Counted from the stretch's first letter, positions 15,146-25,279 are shown. The stretch: DNA of 64,000 nucleotides from an uncultured Ruminococcus sp. (GCA_900066355.1 FMEL01000006.1:124001-188000); one strand, 5' to 3'. The notes: generated from the letters alone by a model not told the origin. A program made the numbers and translations.

Positions 15146-18100
15146 TTGAATACATACACATTGGGAATTGACATCGGATCTACGACAGTAAAGATCGCGA
15201 TTCTTGATGAAAATGAAAAGCTGTTATTTGCAGATTACGAACGACATTTTGCAAATATTCAGGAGACACTGGCAGATCTTCTGGAAAAAGCACATGCACA
15301 GCTGGGAGAGATGACACTCAGTCCGGTAATCACTGGCTCCGGCGGACTGACGCTGGCAAATCATCTGGAAATCCCATTTGTGCAGGAGGTAATCGCTGTA
15401 TCTACATCCTTACAGAAGATTGCACCGCAGACAGACGTTGCAATCGAGCTTGGTGGTGAGGATGCAAAGATCATTTATTTTGAAGGCGGAAATATTGAGC
15501 AGCGAATGAATGGTATCTGTGCCGGTGGTACAGGTTCCTTTATTGACCAGATGGCATCACTTCTGCAGACAGATGCTACCGGTCTGAACGAATATGCAAA
15601 GAATTACAAGGCACTTTATCCGATCGCTGCACGATGCGGTGTATTTGCGAAGACGGATATCCAGCCGCTGATCAATGAAGGTGCGACGAAAGAAGACCTT
15701 TCTGCATCTATTTTCCAAGCAGTTGTCAATCAGACGATTTCCGGTCTTGCCTGTGGTAAGCCAATCCGTGGACATGTGGCATTTCTGGGCGGTCCGCTGC
15801 ATTTCCTTTCTGAGTTAAAAACTGCGTTTATCCGTACGCTGAAACTGGACGATGAGCATACGATCGTGCCGGAGAATTCTCATCTGTTTGCGGCTATTGG
15901 TTCTGCACTGAATGCAAAAGAGGATGTCAAGGTTTCTCTTATTGAACTGAAAGACAGACTGCGCCACTCCATCAAACTTGACTTTGAAGTAGAGCGTATG
16001 GAACCTCTGTTTGCGACAGAACAGGATTATGAAGAATTTAATAAGAGACAGTCTTCCTACAAGGTTACGACGGGAGATCTGGCTTCCTATAAAGGAAACT
16101 GTTACCTTGGTATTGATGCAGGATCAACGACGACAAAGACTGCACTGGTAGGAGAGGACGGAAGTCTTCTGTATTCTTTCTACAGCAACAACAATGGAAG
16201 CCCACTCAAGACTGCAATTCGTTCTATTCAGGAAATTTATACGAAACTCCCGAAAAAAGCGAAGATTGCTTATGCATGTTCTACCGGTTATGGAGAGGCG
16301 CTGATCAAGGCAGCACTCCTTCTTGATGAGGGCGAGGTTGAGACTGTTTCTCATTATTATGCCGCTGCATTTTTTGATCCGGAAGTAGACTGTATTCTCG
16401 ACATCGGTGGTCAGGATATGAAATGTATCAAGATCAAGAACCAGACCGTAGACAGTGTACAGCTTAATGAAGCATGCTCCTCCGGCTGTGGTTCCTTTAT
16501 CGAGACATTCGCAAAATCCCTGAATTACAGTGTGCAGGATTTTGCAAAGGCAGCTCTTTATGCAAAACATCCGATTGATCTGGGAACACGCTGTACCGTA
16601 TTTATGAACTCAAAAGTAAAACAGGCACAAAAGGAAGGTGCAGAAGTATCTGATATCTCTGCGGGTCTGGCTTACTCTGTTATCAAGAACGCTCTTTACA
16701 AAGTTATCAAAGTTTCCGATGCGACTGAACTTGGCAGACATATCGTTGTACAGGGTGGTACCTTTTACAATGACGCTGTTCTTCGAAGCTTTGAACGTAT
16801 TGCCAACTGTGAAGCCATCCGTCCGGATATTGCAGGTATTATGGGAGCTTTTGGTGCGGCACTGATTGCAAGAGAGCGTTATGAAGATGGCAAAGAGACC
16901 ACAATGCTTTCCATTGACAAGATCAATGAACTGAAATATACAACATCTATGGCGAACTGCCGCGGATGTACCAACAACTGCCGTCTGACGATCAACAAAT
17001 TCACCGGCGGACGTCAGTTTGTCAGCGGAAACCGCTGCGAACGAGGCATCGGTAAAGAAAAGAACAAAGATCACGTTCCGAATCTTTATGAATATAAATA
17101 CAAACGACTGTTTTCCTACGAACCGCTCAGTGCGGATCAGGCAACCAGAGGTCAGGTAGGTATTCCGCGTGTCCTGAACATGTTCGAAAACTATCCGTTC
17201 TGGTATACATTCTTTACAAAACTGAAATACGAGGTTGTACTTTCGCCGACTTCTACCCGTAAGATTTATGAGCTGGGTATTGAGTCTATTCCAAGTGAAT
17301 CCGAATGTTATCCGGCAAAACTGGCACACGGTCATGTGAGCTGGCTGATCAAAAAAGGTGTGAAATTTATTTTCTATCCCTGTGTACCATATGAGCGTAA
17401 TGAGTTCCCGGATGCAGTCAATCATTACAACTGTCCGATCGTCACGTCTTATGCGGAGAATATCAAGAACAATGTGGACGAATTGAAAGATCCGAGCATT
17501 AAATTTATGAATCCGTTCATGGCATTTACGACGGAAGCAATCCTTACAGACCGTCTTGTCGAAGTGTTTAAAGATATTCCGGCAGAAGAGGTCAAAGCAG
17601 CAGCCCATGCTGCCTGGGAAGAACTGGCACAGGCGCGTAAAGATGTTCAGAAAAAGGGCGAAGAGACCATTCAGTATCTGAAAGAGACAGGAAGACGCGG
17701 TATTGTACTTGCCGGCCGTCCGTACCATATCGACCCGGAAATTCATCATGGTATTCCGGACCTGATCAACAGCTATGGTATTGCGGTGCTGACAGAAGAT
17801 TCTGTTTCACACCTCGGGGAAGTAGAGCGCCCGATCCGTGTCAATGACCAGTGGATGTATCACTCCCGTCTGTATGCGGCAGCAAACTATGTCAAAACAC
17901 AGGATAATCTGGATCTGATCCAGCTGAACTCCTTTGGCTGTGGTCTGGACGCAGTTACTACAGATGAAGTTTATGAGATCCTTGACAGAAGCGGCAAGAT
18001 CTATACCTGCTTAAAAATCGATGAAGTTAATAATCTCGGCGCGGCACGTATCCGTGTACGTTCCCTTCTGGCTGCGCTCCGTGCAAAAGACGCACAGCAC

Positions 18101-19378
18101 AAAGAACGTGAGATCAGACCGTCCTCTATCGAAAAAGTAGTATTTACCAAACAGATGCGTAAGGATTATACGATCCTCTGCCCGCAGATGTCACCATTTC
18201 ATTTCGGAATCTTACAGGCGGCATTTAATACCTGCGGTTATCACCTGGAAGTCCTTCCGAATGACAACAAACATGCGGTAGATGTGGGACTGAAATATGT
18301 AAACAATGATGCATGCTATCCTTCTCTGATGGTAGTCGGTCAGGTTATGGATGCCCTTCTTTCCGGCAAATATGACTTGAATAAGACGGCTGTCATCATG
18401 TCACAGACGGGTGGTGGATGTCGTGCATCCAACTATATTGCGTTTATCCGCCGTGCATTAAAGAAAGCAAATATGGAACAGGTTCCGGTTATTTCCATCA
18501 ACTTAAGTGGTCTGGAAAGCAATCCGGGATTTAAATTGACACTTCCGCTTATCAAACGTATCTGCTATGGAGCGGTATTTGGCGATATTCTGATGAAATG
18601 TGTTTACCGTATGCGTCCATATGAGGTGGAGCCGGGAATTGTCAACCGTAAGCATAAAATCTGGGAACAGAGGGTAATCTCTTTCCTGGAGGGAAGCAGT
18701 GTCAGCCATGGTCAGTTTAAGAAGATGTGCCGTGAGATGGTACATGAGTTTGATATGATTCCGGTTACCGGAGAGAAGAAGCCAAGAGTTGGTATCGTCG
18801 GAGAGATTCTTGTCAAATTTCTTCCGGCAGCAAACAATCATCTGGCAGAACTTCTGGAAGCAGAGGGTGCCGAGGCGGTATGCCCGGATCTGATAGACTT
18901 TATCAATTACTGCTTCTACAATCAGAACTTCAAATCCGAGTTCCTTGGATTTAAGAAAAATAAAGCAACAATCGCAAACTGGGGAATCAAAGCTATCGAA
19001 TGGCTCAGAGGACCGGCAAATGAAGCTCTTGCACAGAGCCGCCACTTTACACCGTCTGCCAATATTGCAGATCTGGCAAAGATGGCAGAGACGATCGTAT
19101 CTCCGGGTAACCAGACAGGTGAGGGATGGTTCCTGACAGGTGAGATGATGGAGTTGATTCACGGCGGTGTACCGAACATTGTCTGCATCCAGCCGTTTGC
19201 ATGCCTTCCGAACCATATCGTAGGAAAGGGAGTTATCAAGGCAATCCGCAGGGAACATCCGGAAGCAAACATCGTTGCGATCGATTATGACCCGGGTGCA
19301 AGTGAAGTCAACCAGCTGAACCGAATCAAACTGATGTTGTCGACAGCACAGAAGAATTTAAAAAGAAAAAAGAATTAA
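15146..19378 (+). CDS. Giant acyl-CoA dehydratase activase (two BcrAD/BadFG ATPase domains + HgdB-like)
   Basis: I start this at TTG 15146, eight bases after GAGGAGG (15131-15137), giving 1410 residues beginning MNTYTLGIDIGSTTVK. Two ASKHA ATPase modules of the HgdC/BcrAD type follow each other: residues about 4-285 ('GIDIGSTTVK', 'NGICAGGTGSF') and about 315-600 ('GIDAGSTTTK', 'ACSSGCGSF'). Then come a DUF2229-type cysteine-containing region ('CRGCTNNC', near 605-612) and a C-terminal part resembling 2-hydroxyacyl-CoA dehydratase subunits. Family members use ATP to push an electron from a [4Fe-4S] cluster into a dehydratase. The true substrate of this fused form is unknown. Stand-alone gene with its own promoter. 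Confidence 0.9.
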   Translation: MNTYTLGIDIGSTTVKIAILDENEKLLFADYERHFANIQETLADLLEKAHAQLGEMTLSPVITGSGGLTLANHLEIPFVQEVIAVSTSLQKIAPQTDVAIELGGEDAKIIYFEGGNIEQRMNGICAGGTGSFIDQMASLLQTDATGLNEYAKNYKALYPIAARCGVFAKTDIQPLINEGATKEDLSASIFQAVVNQTISGLACGKPIRGHVAFLGGPLHFLSELKTAFIRTLKLDDEHTIVPENSHLFAAIGSALNAKEDVKVSLIELKDRLRHSIKLDFEVERMEPLFATEQDYEEFNKRQSSYKVTTGDLASYKGNCYLGIDAGSTTTKTALVGEDGSLLYSFYSNNNGSPLKTAIRSIQEIYTKLPKKAKIAYACSTGYGEALIKAALLLDEGEVETVSHYYAAAFFDPEVDCILDIGGQDMKCIKIKNQTVDSVQLNEACSSGCGSFIETFAKSLNYSVQDFAKAALYAKHPIDLGTRCTVFMNSKVKQAQKEGAEVSDISAGLAYSVIKNALYKVIKVSDATELGRHIVVQGGTFYNDAVLRSFERIANCEAIRPDIAGIMGAFGAALIARERYEDGKETTMLSIDKINELKYTTSMANCRGCTNNCRLTINKFTGGRQFVSGNRCERGIGKEKNKDHVPNLYEYKYKRLFSYEPLSADQATRGQVGIPRVLNMFENYPFWYTFFTKLKYEVVLSPTSTRKIYELGIESIPSESECYPAKLAHGHVSWLIKKGVKFIFYPCVPYERNEFPDAVNHYNCPIVTSYAENIKNNVDELKDPSIKFMNPFMAFTTEAILTDRLVEVFKDIPAEEVKAAAHAAWEELAQARKDVQKKGEETIQYLKETGRRGIVLAGRPYHIDPEIHHGIPDLINSYGIAVLTEDSVSHLGEVERPIRVNDQWMYHSRLYAAANYVKTQDNLDLIQLNSFGCGLDAVTTDEVYEILDRSGKIYTCLKIDEVNNLGAARIRVRSLLAALRAKDAQHKEREIRPSSIEKVVFTKQMRKDYTILCPQMSPFHFGILQAAFNTCGYHLEVLPNDNKHAVDVGLKYVNNDACYPSLMVVGQVMDALLSGKYDLNKTAVIMSQTGGGCRASNYIAFIRRALKKANMEQVPVISINLSGLESNPGFKLTLPLIKRICYGAVFGDILMKCVYRMRPYEVEPGIVNRKHKIWEQRVISFLEGSSVSHGQFKKMCREMVHEFDMIPVTGEKKPRVGIVGEILVKFLPAANNHLAELLEAEGAEAVCPDLIDFINYCFYNQNFKSEFLGFKKNKATIANWGIKAIEWLRGPANEALAQSRHFTPSANIADLAKMAETIVSPGNQTGEGWFLTGEMMELIHGGVPNIVCIQPFACLPNHIVGKGVIKAIRREHPEANIVAIDYDPGASEVNQLNRIKLMLSTAQKNLKRKKN

Positions 19379-19391
19379 AAAGGCAGTAAAA

Positions 19392-20681
19392 TTGAAAAAG
19401 ACAATAAAGAAAATAGTAGTCGTTGCAATATTATTTCTGGTATTGTCTGCCTGCATCGGGGTTACTGTTCAGGCGGCAACCCGGGTGCTGTATGTCGGCA
19501 GAACTTACAGCATCAATGTGAAGGGCGGTTATAAATGGTACAGTACAAATAAAAGAATCGTAAGAGTTAATTCAAAAACCAAAAAGATCACACCGCGAAA
19601 AGCAGGGACTACATACATAAAAGGTGCGAAAAAGGTACATAATAAAAAAATTGTCAAAAAAATCAAAGTTATAGTAAAGAAACCTTACCTGAATAAAAAG
19701 AAGGCGACTGTAACTGTGGGAAAGAAACTGACACTGAAACTGAGAGGTATGGTAGTTACCCGCTGGACATCGTCCAACAAAAAAATTGCTACAGTATCCT
19801 CGTCCGGTGTTGTTAAGACCCGGAAAAGCGGAACAGTAAAAATTACGGCGACCGGGAAAGATAAGAAGAAATACACCTGTGTGCTCAAAGTCAACGTAAA
19901 ACCGAAACAGATAGTTCCTACGGCAACGCCGACACCGGAGCCGACAAAAGCACCGGAAAATCATACGTCTTATATGATTGCTCATCGTGGAGATACATCA
20001 ACTGCACCGGAAAATACAATGGCTGCTTTTCAGAGCGCGCTTCTTCGAGGCTATAAAGCAGTAGAAACGGATGTGCAGTTTACGAAGGACAATGTGCCGG
20101 TAATATTGCATGATTCCACGATAAACAGAACTTCCAACGGAAGTGGAAGAATTATGGATCTTACGTTCGACGAAGTCAGACAATATGATTTCGGTTCCTG
20201 GAAATCTGAAGCATATGCGGATGAAAAGATTCCGAGTTTTCAGGAATTTATCGAATTCTGTAAGGAAAATTCCGTCCATCCTTATATTGAACTGAAAACT
20301 ACGATTACGCAGAATGATATTGAGAAGATACAGAAGCTTCTGGAAATAGTCAGCGTAGCCGGAATGCAGAAAGATGTTTCCTGGTTTTCATTCAGTTATA
20401 ACCTGGTAGAAATGGTAAAAGACGTGGATCCGACTGCAGATATAGGGGTCGTACTGCATGGAGGAGATGTGGTGACTGAACAGTTTATAGAGAAGATGAA
20501 AAATCTCAAAACAGGATTGAATACAGTCTTTTTCAGTCATTATGCAAGAAAGATCACACCAGTTGTTTTGGAAAGATGCAAAGAGGAACAGATCCAACTG
20601 GTAGCCCGCGATATTAAAAACATACAGTCGCTGTATGCACTGAATCTGTATTACAGAGCAGCATTTGCAGATGGATTCTAG
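19392..20681 (+). CDS. Secreted glycerophosphodiester phosphodiesterase with Ig-like repeats
   Basis: A 429-residue exported protein. The signal peptide is residues 1-29; 'LSAC' at 18-21 also fits a lipobox, so it may be a lipoprotein. Two lysine-rich bacterial Ig-like (Big_2-type) segments cover about 30-95 and 98-170, and a Pro/Thr-rich linker follows (about 174-190). The GDPD catalytic barrel has 'MIAHRGDTSTAPENTMAAF', 'VETDVQFTKD' and 'VILHDSTINR' (near 195-250). It hydrolyses glycerophosphodiesters or teichoic-acid-type polymers at the cell surface. The start is TTG with a weak site, so expression may lean on the upstream gene 13 bases away. Confidence 0.9.
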   Translation: MKKTIKKIVVVAILFLVLSACIGVTVQAATRVLYVGRTYSINVKGGYKWYSTNKRIVRVNSKTKKITPRKAGTTYIKGAKKVHNKKIVKKIKVIVKKPYLNKKKATVTVGKKLTLKLRGMVVTRWTSSNKKIATVSSSGVVKTRKSGTVKITATGKDKKKYTCVLKVNVKPKQIVPTATPTPEPTKAPENHTSYMIAHRGDTSTAPENTMAAFQSALLRGYKAVETDVQFTKDNVPVILHDSTINRTSNGSGRIMDLTFDEVRQYDFGSWKSEAYADEKIPSFQEFIEFCKENSVHPYIELKTTITQNDIEKIQKLLEIVSVAGMQKDVSWFSFSYNLVEMVKDVDPTADIGVVLHGGDVVTEQFIEKMKNLKTGLNTVFFSHYARKITPVVLERCKEEQIQLVARDIKNIQSLYALNLYYRAAFADGF

Positions 20682-20705
20682 TATTTCAACAGAAAGAGGA
20701 AATAT

Positions 20706-21848
20706 ATGGCAAAGTATACATTAATGAAAACGGAGGGGCGTGCGAAGCGTGCGCAGTTTGAGACTGTGCATGGCACGATCCAGACGCCTGTGTTTATGAA
20801 TGTGGGAACGATCGGTGCGATCAAAGGTGCCGTTTCTACACAGGATCTTTATGAGATCGGAACACAGGTGGAGCTTTCCAATACTTATCATTTGCATGTC
20901 CGCCCGGGCGATAAGATCGTCAAACAGCTCGGCGGTCTGCATAAGTTTATGAACTGGGAGAGACCGATACTGACAGATTCCGGCGGGTTCCAGGTGTTTT
21001 CGCTTGCAAAGCTTCGCAAGATCAAAGAAGAAGGTGTACATTTCCAGTCACATATTGACGGACATAAGATCTTTATGGGACCGGAAGAAAGCATGCAGAT
21101 CCAGTCTAACCTGGGATCCACAATCGCGATGGCATTCGATGAATGTCCGAGCAGCGTGGCAGACAGAGATTATGTACAGAAATCTGTAGAACGTACGACA
21201 CGCTGGCTTGCGCGATGCAAAAAAGAAATGGCACGTCTCAACAGTCTGTCGGACACCATCAATAAAGAACAGCTTCTGTTTGGTATCAACCAGGGGGCTG
21301 TATACGAAGATATCCGTATTGAACATGCAAAAGAGATTGCAAAGATGGATCTGGACGGATATGCAGTCGGCGGACTTGCAGTTGGCGAGACACATGAAGA
21401 AATGTATCGTATTCTTGATGCAGTCGTACCGTATCTTCCACAGGATAAGCCAACCTATCTTATGGGTGTCGGAACCCCGGCAAACATTCTGGAAGGTGTC
21501 GATAGAGGTATTGATTTCTTTGACTGCGTATATCCGAGCCGCAATGGCCGCCATGGTCATGTATATACCAACCATGGCAAGATGAATATGTTCAATGCCA
21601 AATATGAACTGGATAGCCGTCCGATCGAAGAAGGCTGTGGCTGCCCGGCATGCCGCCATTACAGCAGAGCTTACATCCGTCATCTTCTGAAGGCAAAAGA
21701 AATGCTCGGTATGCGCCTCTGTGTACTGCATAATCTGTATTTCTATAACCATATGATGGAAGAAATCCGTGATGCGCTGGATGAGGGAAGATTTGCTGAA
21801 TATAAGAAAAAGCGCCTGGAAGGATTCGCGGCAGGAGAGCAGAAATAA
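20706..21848 (+). CDS. tgt: Queuine/preQ1 tRNA-guanine transglycosylase
   Basis: The 380-residue length and motifs are normal for Tgt: 'TPVFMNVGTIGAIKG' near residues 22-36, 'LTDSGGFQVFSL' near 89-100, nucleophile Asp in 'FFDCVYPSRNGRHG', and the zinc site C-x-C-x2-C...H in 'CGCPACRHYSRAYIRHL' and downstream His. It exchanges guanine-34 for preQ1 in tRNAs with GUN anticodons, the first tRNA step of queuosine synthesis. RBS AGAGGAAAT is upstream. It precedes yajC, a common bacterial order. Confidence 0.97.
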   Translation: MAKYTLMKTEGRAKRAQFETVHGTIQTPVFMNVGTIGAIKGAVSTQDLYEIGTQVELSNTYHLHVRPGDKIVKQLGGLHKFMNWERPILTDSGGFQVFSLAKLRKIKEEGVHFQSHIDGHKIFMGPEESMQIQSNLGSTIAMAFDECPSSVADRDYVQKSVERTTRWLARCKKEMARLNSLSDTINKEQLLFGINQGAVYEDIRIEHAKEIAKMDLDGYAVGGLAVGETHEEMYRILDAVVPYLPQDKPTYLMGVGTPANILEGVDRGIDFFDCVYPSRNGRHGHVYTNHGKMNMFNAKYELDSRPIEEGCGCPACRHYSRAYIRHLLKAKEMLGMRLCVLHNLYFYNHMMEEIRDALDEGRFAEYKKKRLEGFAAGEQK

Positions 21849-21886
21849 GCGAAAAGCTTTAAATCGTACAAAAAAATGAAAAACAC

Positions 21887-21915
21887 TTGAAGTTACGGGT
21901 TTTTTTGTGTATGAT
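21887..21915 (+). promoter_or_regulatory. Possible promoter of yajC
   Basis: TTGAAG (21887-21892), 17-base spacer, TATGAT (21910-21915), about 58 bases before the yajC start. Confidence 0.55.
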
Positions 21916-21972
21916 TATATATAGTGTTCCTGAACAGCAGGAATGTAAGTCAGCAGACAGGAGGAATCTGAA

Positions 21973-22269
21973 ATGAACGAAAGTACCGCAAGTATGGGTA
22001 TGATGATTTTATGGATGGTAGTTATCTTTGGAGTTATGTATTTCCTGATGATCCGTCCTCAGAAGAAAGAGCAGAAGAGACTTCAGGCAATGCTCAACAG
22101 CATGGAAGTCGGTGACAGTATTGTTACAACAAGCGGCTTCTATGGAGTGATCATCGATATGACAGAAGAAGATGTGATTGTAGAATTCGGCAATAACAAG
22201 AACTGTCGTATCCCAATGAGAAAACAGGCTATTGCAGAAGTGGAGAAGGCAGAACAGGCATCCGCATAA
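21973..22269 (+). CDS. yajC: Preprotein translocase subunit YajC
   Basis: A 98-residue protein with a single N-terminal membrane segment (about 9-28) ending in the diagnostic 'MIRPQKKEQKR', then a small cytoplasmic domain containing 'GDSIVTTSGFYGVI'. YajC associates with SecDF in the Sec translocon. The start has AGGAGGAAT (about 21959). A terminator follows immediately (22285-22318); secDF is not in the window. Confidence 0.95.
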   Translation: MNESTASMGMMILWMVVIFGVMYFLMIRPQKKEQKRLQAMLNSMEVGDSIVTTSGFYGVIIDMTEEDVIVEFGNNKNCRIPMRKQAIAEVEKAEQASA

Positions 22270-22284
22270 CTGCAAATAAGAAAG

Positions 22285-22318
22285 TAAGTGCTGCGTCAGA
22301 TGCGGCACTTCTTTTTTT
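22285..22318 (+). terminator. Intrinsic terminator after yajC
   Basis: AAGTGCTGC pairs with GCGGCACTT (one G-T pair) over a short loop, followed by CTTTTTTT. Confidence 0.85.
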
Positions 22319-22391
22319 ATAAAATTTCATTGAAATCAGGTAATGATTTATTTGCATTTGTAACACGTTCAAACTTTTATGTAGTAAAGGG

Positions 22392-22420
22392 TTGAAAAGT
22401 CTAAAAAAGTGCGTTATTAT
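22392..22420 (+). promoter_or_regulatory. Promoter of the leuB-ilvDB-serCA operon
   Basis: TTGAAA (22392-22397), 17-base spacer, TATTAT (22415-22420). The leader of about 60 nt holds one hairpin, CTCTGC (22446-22451) with GCAGAG (22467-22472), just before the ribosome binding site. There is no T-box or leader peptide that I can see. Confidence 0.65.
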
Positions 22421-22486
22421 AATAACAATATCCATAAGGAAAGGACTCTGCGGTTTTCGTGTGGTGCAGAGAGAGGAAATGAAGAA

Positions 22487-23572
22487 ATGGAATACAAGAT
22501 CGCATTGATTCCGGGAGACGGTATCGGTCCGGAAATCGTAAATGAAGCAAAAAAAGTTCTTGATAAAGTATGTGAAAAATATCATCATACATTTACATAT
22601 TCAGAGGTGCTTCTCGGTGGAGCTTCTATTGATGTTCACGGTGTACCGCTTACAGATGAAGCAATTGCAACAGCAAAAGCTTCTGATGCAGTTCTGATGG
22701 GTTCTATCGGTGGTGATGCCAGGACATCTCCGTGGTACAAACTTGAGCCGTCCAAACGTCCGGAAGCAGGACTCCTTGCAATTCGTAAAGCATTGAATCT
22801 TTTTGCAAACCTCCGTCCGGCATATCTGTATAAAGAACTCGAGGAAGCCTGCCCGATCAAGAAAGAAGTGATCGGCGAAGACGGATTTGATATGATCATT
22901 GTCCGTGAGCTTACCGGTGGACTTTATTTCGGAGAAAGAAAAACAATTGAAGAAGATGGTGTAAAGAAAGCAATCGATACACTTTCCTATAATGAAAATG
23001 AGATCCGCCGTATTGCCATCAAGGCATTTGACATTGCAATGAAGAGAAGAAAGAAAGTCACAAGCGTTGACAAGGCAAACGTACTGGATTCTTCCAGACT
23101 CTGGAGAAAAGTTGTAGAAGAAGTCGCAAAAGATTATCCGGAAGTAACTCTGGAACATATGCTGGTTGACAACTGTGCAATGCAGCTTGTACATGATCCG
23201 GGACAGTTTGATGTCATTCTTACTGAGAATATGTTCGGTGATATCCTGTCTGATGAAGCAAGCATGGTAACAGGTTCCATCGGAATGCTTTCTTCCGCAA
23301 GTCTGAATGAAACAAAATTTGGTCTGTATGAGCCGAGCCACGGATCTGCACCTGATATTGCAGGACAGAACAAAGCAAACCCGATCGCAACGATCCTTTC
23401 CGCGGCAATGTTACTTCGTTACTCACTGAACCTTGATGAAGAAGCAGATGCAGTAGAAGCAGCTGTACAGAAAGTGCTTACAGACGGATACCGCACAGGC
23501 GATATCATGTCAGAGGGATGCAAGGCTGTCGGAACAAAAGAAATGGGAGATCTGATCGCAGCAGCTGTATAA
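22487..23572 (+). CDS. leuB: 3-isopropylmalate dehydrogenase
   Basis: I start at ATG 22487, after AGAGGA; the frame is open 26 codons further but those codons include the leader hairpin. The 361-residue enzyme shows 'IPGDGIGPEIV' (5-15), 'RPEAGLLAIRKALNLFANLRP' near residues 84-104 (the Leu/Ala pattern of LeuB rather than isocitrate dehydrogenase), 'VRELTGGLYFGE' and 'GSAPDIAGQNKANP'. It oxidatively decarboxylates 3-isopropylmalate in leucine synthesis, using NAD. It heads an operon of five amino-acid genes. Confidence 0.96.
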   Translation: MEYKIALIPGDGIGPEIVNEAKKVLDKVCEKYHHTFTYSEVLLGGASIDVHGVPLTDEAIATAKASDAVLMGSIGGDARTSPWYKLEPSKRPEAGLLAIRKALNLFANLRPAYLYKELEEACPIKKEVIGEDGFDMIIVRELTGGLYFGERKTIEEDGVKKAIDTLSYNENEIRRIAIKAFDIAMKRRKKVTSVDKANVLDSSRLWRKVVEEVAKDYPEVTLEHMLVDNCAMQLVHDPGQFDVILTENMFGDILSDEASMVTGSIGMLSSASLNETKFGLYEPSHGSAPDIAGQNKANPIATILSAAMLLRYSLNLDEEADAVEAAVQKVLTDGYRTGDIMSEGCKAVGTKEMGDLIAAAV

Positions 23573-23605
23573 TGAAAGTTTTCAACATAAAGAGGAGATA
23601 GAAAG

Positions 23606-25279
23606 ATGAGAAGTGATTCAGTAAAAACAGGCTCACAGCAGGCACCGCACCGTTCCCTGTTTAATGCCCTTGGATTAACAAAAGAAGAAATGGAACGTCC
23701 TTTAGTAGGTATCGTAAGTTCTTATAATGAGATCGTACCGGGTCATATGAACCTTGATAAGATCGTTGCAGCCGTAAAACAGGGTGTCGCAATGGCTGGT
23801 GGTACTCCAATCGTATTTCCGGCAATTGCTGTCTGTGACGGTATTGCGATGGGACACATCGGAATGAAATATTCTCTGGTAACAAGAGACCTGATTGCAG
23901 ACTCTACAGAGGCAATGGCAATGGCTCATCAGTTTGATGCCCTGGTTATGGTTCCAAACTGTGACAAAAACGTACCCGGACTTCTGATGGCGGCTGCCAG
24001 ACTGAATATTCCGACTGTATTCGTAAGTGGTGGACCGATGATGGCAGGCCACATTCATGGACACAAGACAAGTCTTTCCAGTATGTTTGAAGCTGTCGGA
24101 TCTTATGCGGCAGGCAAGATTACAGAAGACGAACTTACAGAATTTGAGAACAAAACATGTCCTACATGTGGATCCTGTTCCGGTATGTATACCGCAAACT
24201 CCATGAACTGTCTGACAGAAGTTCTTGGTATGGGACTTCGTGGAAACGGAACTATCCCGGCTGTATATTCCGAGCGTATTCGTCTTGCAAAACATGCAGG
24301 TATGCAGGTTATGGAAATGTACCGCAGAAATATCCGTCCGCGCGACATCATGACAAAAGAAGCCATTCTGAATGCACTGACAGTAGATATGGCACTTGGA
24401 TGCTCTACCAACAGTATGCTTCATCTTCCGGCAATCGCTCATGAAGTCGGTATGGATTTTGATATAAGCTTTGCAAATGAGATCAGTGCAAAGACACCGA
24501 ACCTCTGCCACCTTGCACCGGCAGGTCCGACTTATATGGAAGATTTGAACGAAGCAGGCGGTGTTTATGCAGTTATGAACGAGCTGAACAAAAAAGGACT
24601 TCTTCATACAGAATGCATGACAGTAACAGGCAAAACAGTAGGCGAAAACATCAAAGACTGTGTAAACCTCAATCCGGAAGTTATCCGCCCGATCGACAAT
24701 CCGTACAGCCAGACCGGCGGCCTTGCAGTACTGAAAGGAAATATCGCTCCGGACGGCGGTGTTGTAAAACGTTCTGCAGTTGTAGAAGAGATGATGGTAC
24801 ATGAAGGTCCGGCAAGAGTTTTCGACTGTGAAGAAGATGCGATCGCAGCAATCAAAGGCGGCAAGATCGTAGCCGGAGACGTTGTTGTTATCCGTTATGA
24901 AGGACCGAAAGGCGGACCTGGAATGAGAGAGATGCTGAACCCGACTTCCGCAATCGCAGGAATGGGACTTGGTTCTTCTGTAGCTCTTATTACAGACGGA
25001 CGTTTCAGCGGTGCATCCCGTGGTGCTTCAATCGGACACGTTTCACCGGAAGCAGCTGTAGGCGGTCCGATCGCTTTGATCGAAGAAGGCGACATTATCA
25101 GCATCAATATTCCGGAACTGAAACTGGAAGTTAAAGTTTCTGATGAAGAAATGGCAGCAAGAAAAGCAAAGTGGCAGCCACGTGAGCCACGAGTTACAAC
25201 CGGATATCTTGCAAGATATGCTGCAATGGTTACCTCAGGAAACAGAGGAGCAATCCTTGAAGTTCCAAAAGCAAAATAA
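23606..25279 (+). CDS. ilvD: Dihydroxy-acid dehydratase
   Basis: The 557-residue protein has the IlvD/Edd iron-sulfur signatures: 'NCDKNVPGLLMAAARL' near residues 116-131 and 'CPTCGSCSGMYTANSMNCL' near 187-205, plus 'TDGRFSGASRGASIGHVSPE' near 467-486. It dehydrates 2,3-dihydroxy acids to 2-keto acids in valine, isoleucine and leucine synthesis with an Fe-S cluster. The start has AGAGGAG about eight bases upstream; 34 bases separate it from leuB. Confidence 0.97.
   Translation: MRSDSVKTGSQQAPHRSLFNALGLTKEEMERPLVGIVSSYNEIVPGHMNLDKIVAAVKQGVAMAGGTPIVFPAIAVCDGIAMGHIGMKYSLVTRDLIADSTEAMAMAHQFDALVMVPNCDKNVPGLLMAAARLNIPTVFVSGGPMMAGHIHGHKTSLSSMFEAVGSYAAGKITEDELTEFENKTCPTCGSCSGMYTANSMNCLTEVLGMGLRGNGTIPAVYSERIRLAKHAGMQVMEMYRRNIRPRDIMTKEAILNALTVDMALGCSTNSMLHLPAIAHEVGMDFDISFANEISAKTPNLCHLAPAGPTYMEDLNEAGGVYAVMNELNKKGLLHTECMTVTGKTVGENIKDCVNLNPEVIRPIDNPYSQTGGLAVLKGNIAPDGGVVKRSAVVEEMMVHEGPARVFDCEEDAIAAIKGGKIVAGDVVVIRYEGPKGGPGMREMLNPTSAIAGMGLGSSVALITDGRFSGASRGASIGHVSPEAAVGGPIALIEEGDIISINIPELKLEVKVSDEEMAARKAKWQPREPRVTTGYLARYAAMVTSGNRGAILEVPKAK

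Noticed and set aside
16610..17749. 379-codon open frame on the minus strand
   Set aside because: It is antisense to the strongly conserved activase gene, lacks a start site and has the cysteine/phenylalanine-rich composition of a shadow frame.
22321..22486. T-box or leader-peptide attenuator before leuB
   Set aside because: Only about 60 nt lie between the promoter and the start codon, with one small hairpin and neither a T-box core nor a leucine-rich short ORF.
23702..24802. 366-codon open frame on the minus strand
   Set aside because: Antisense shadow of ilvD; no ribosome binding site and unnatural composition rich in His and Cys.
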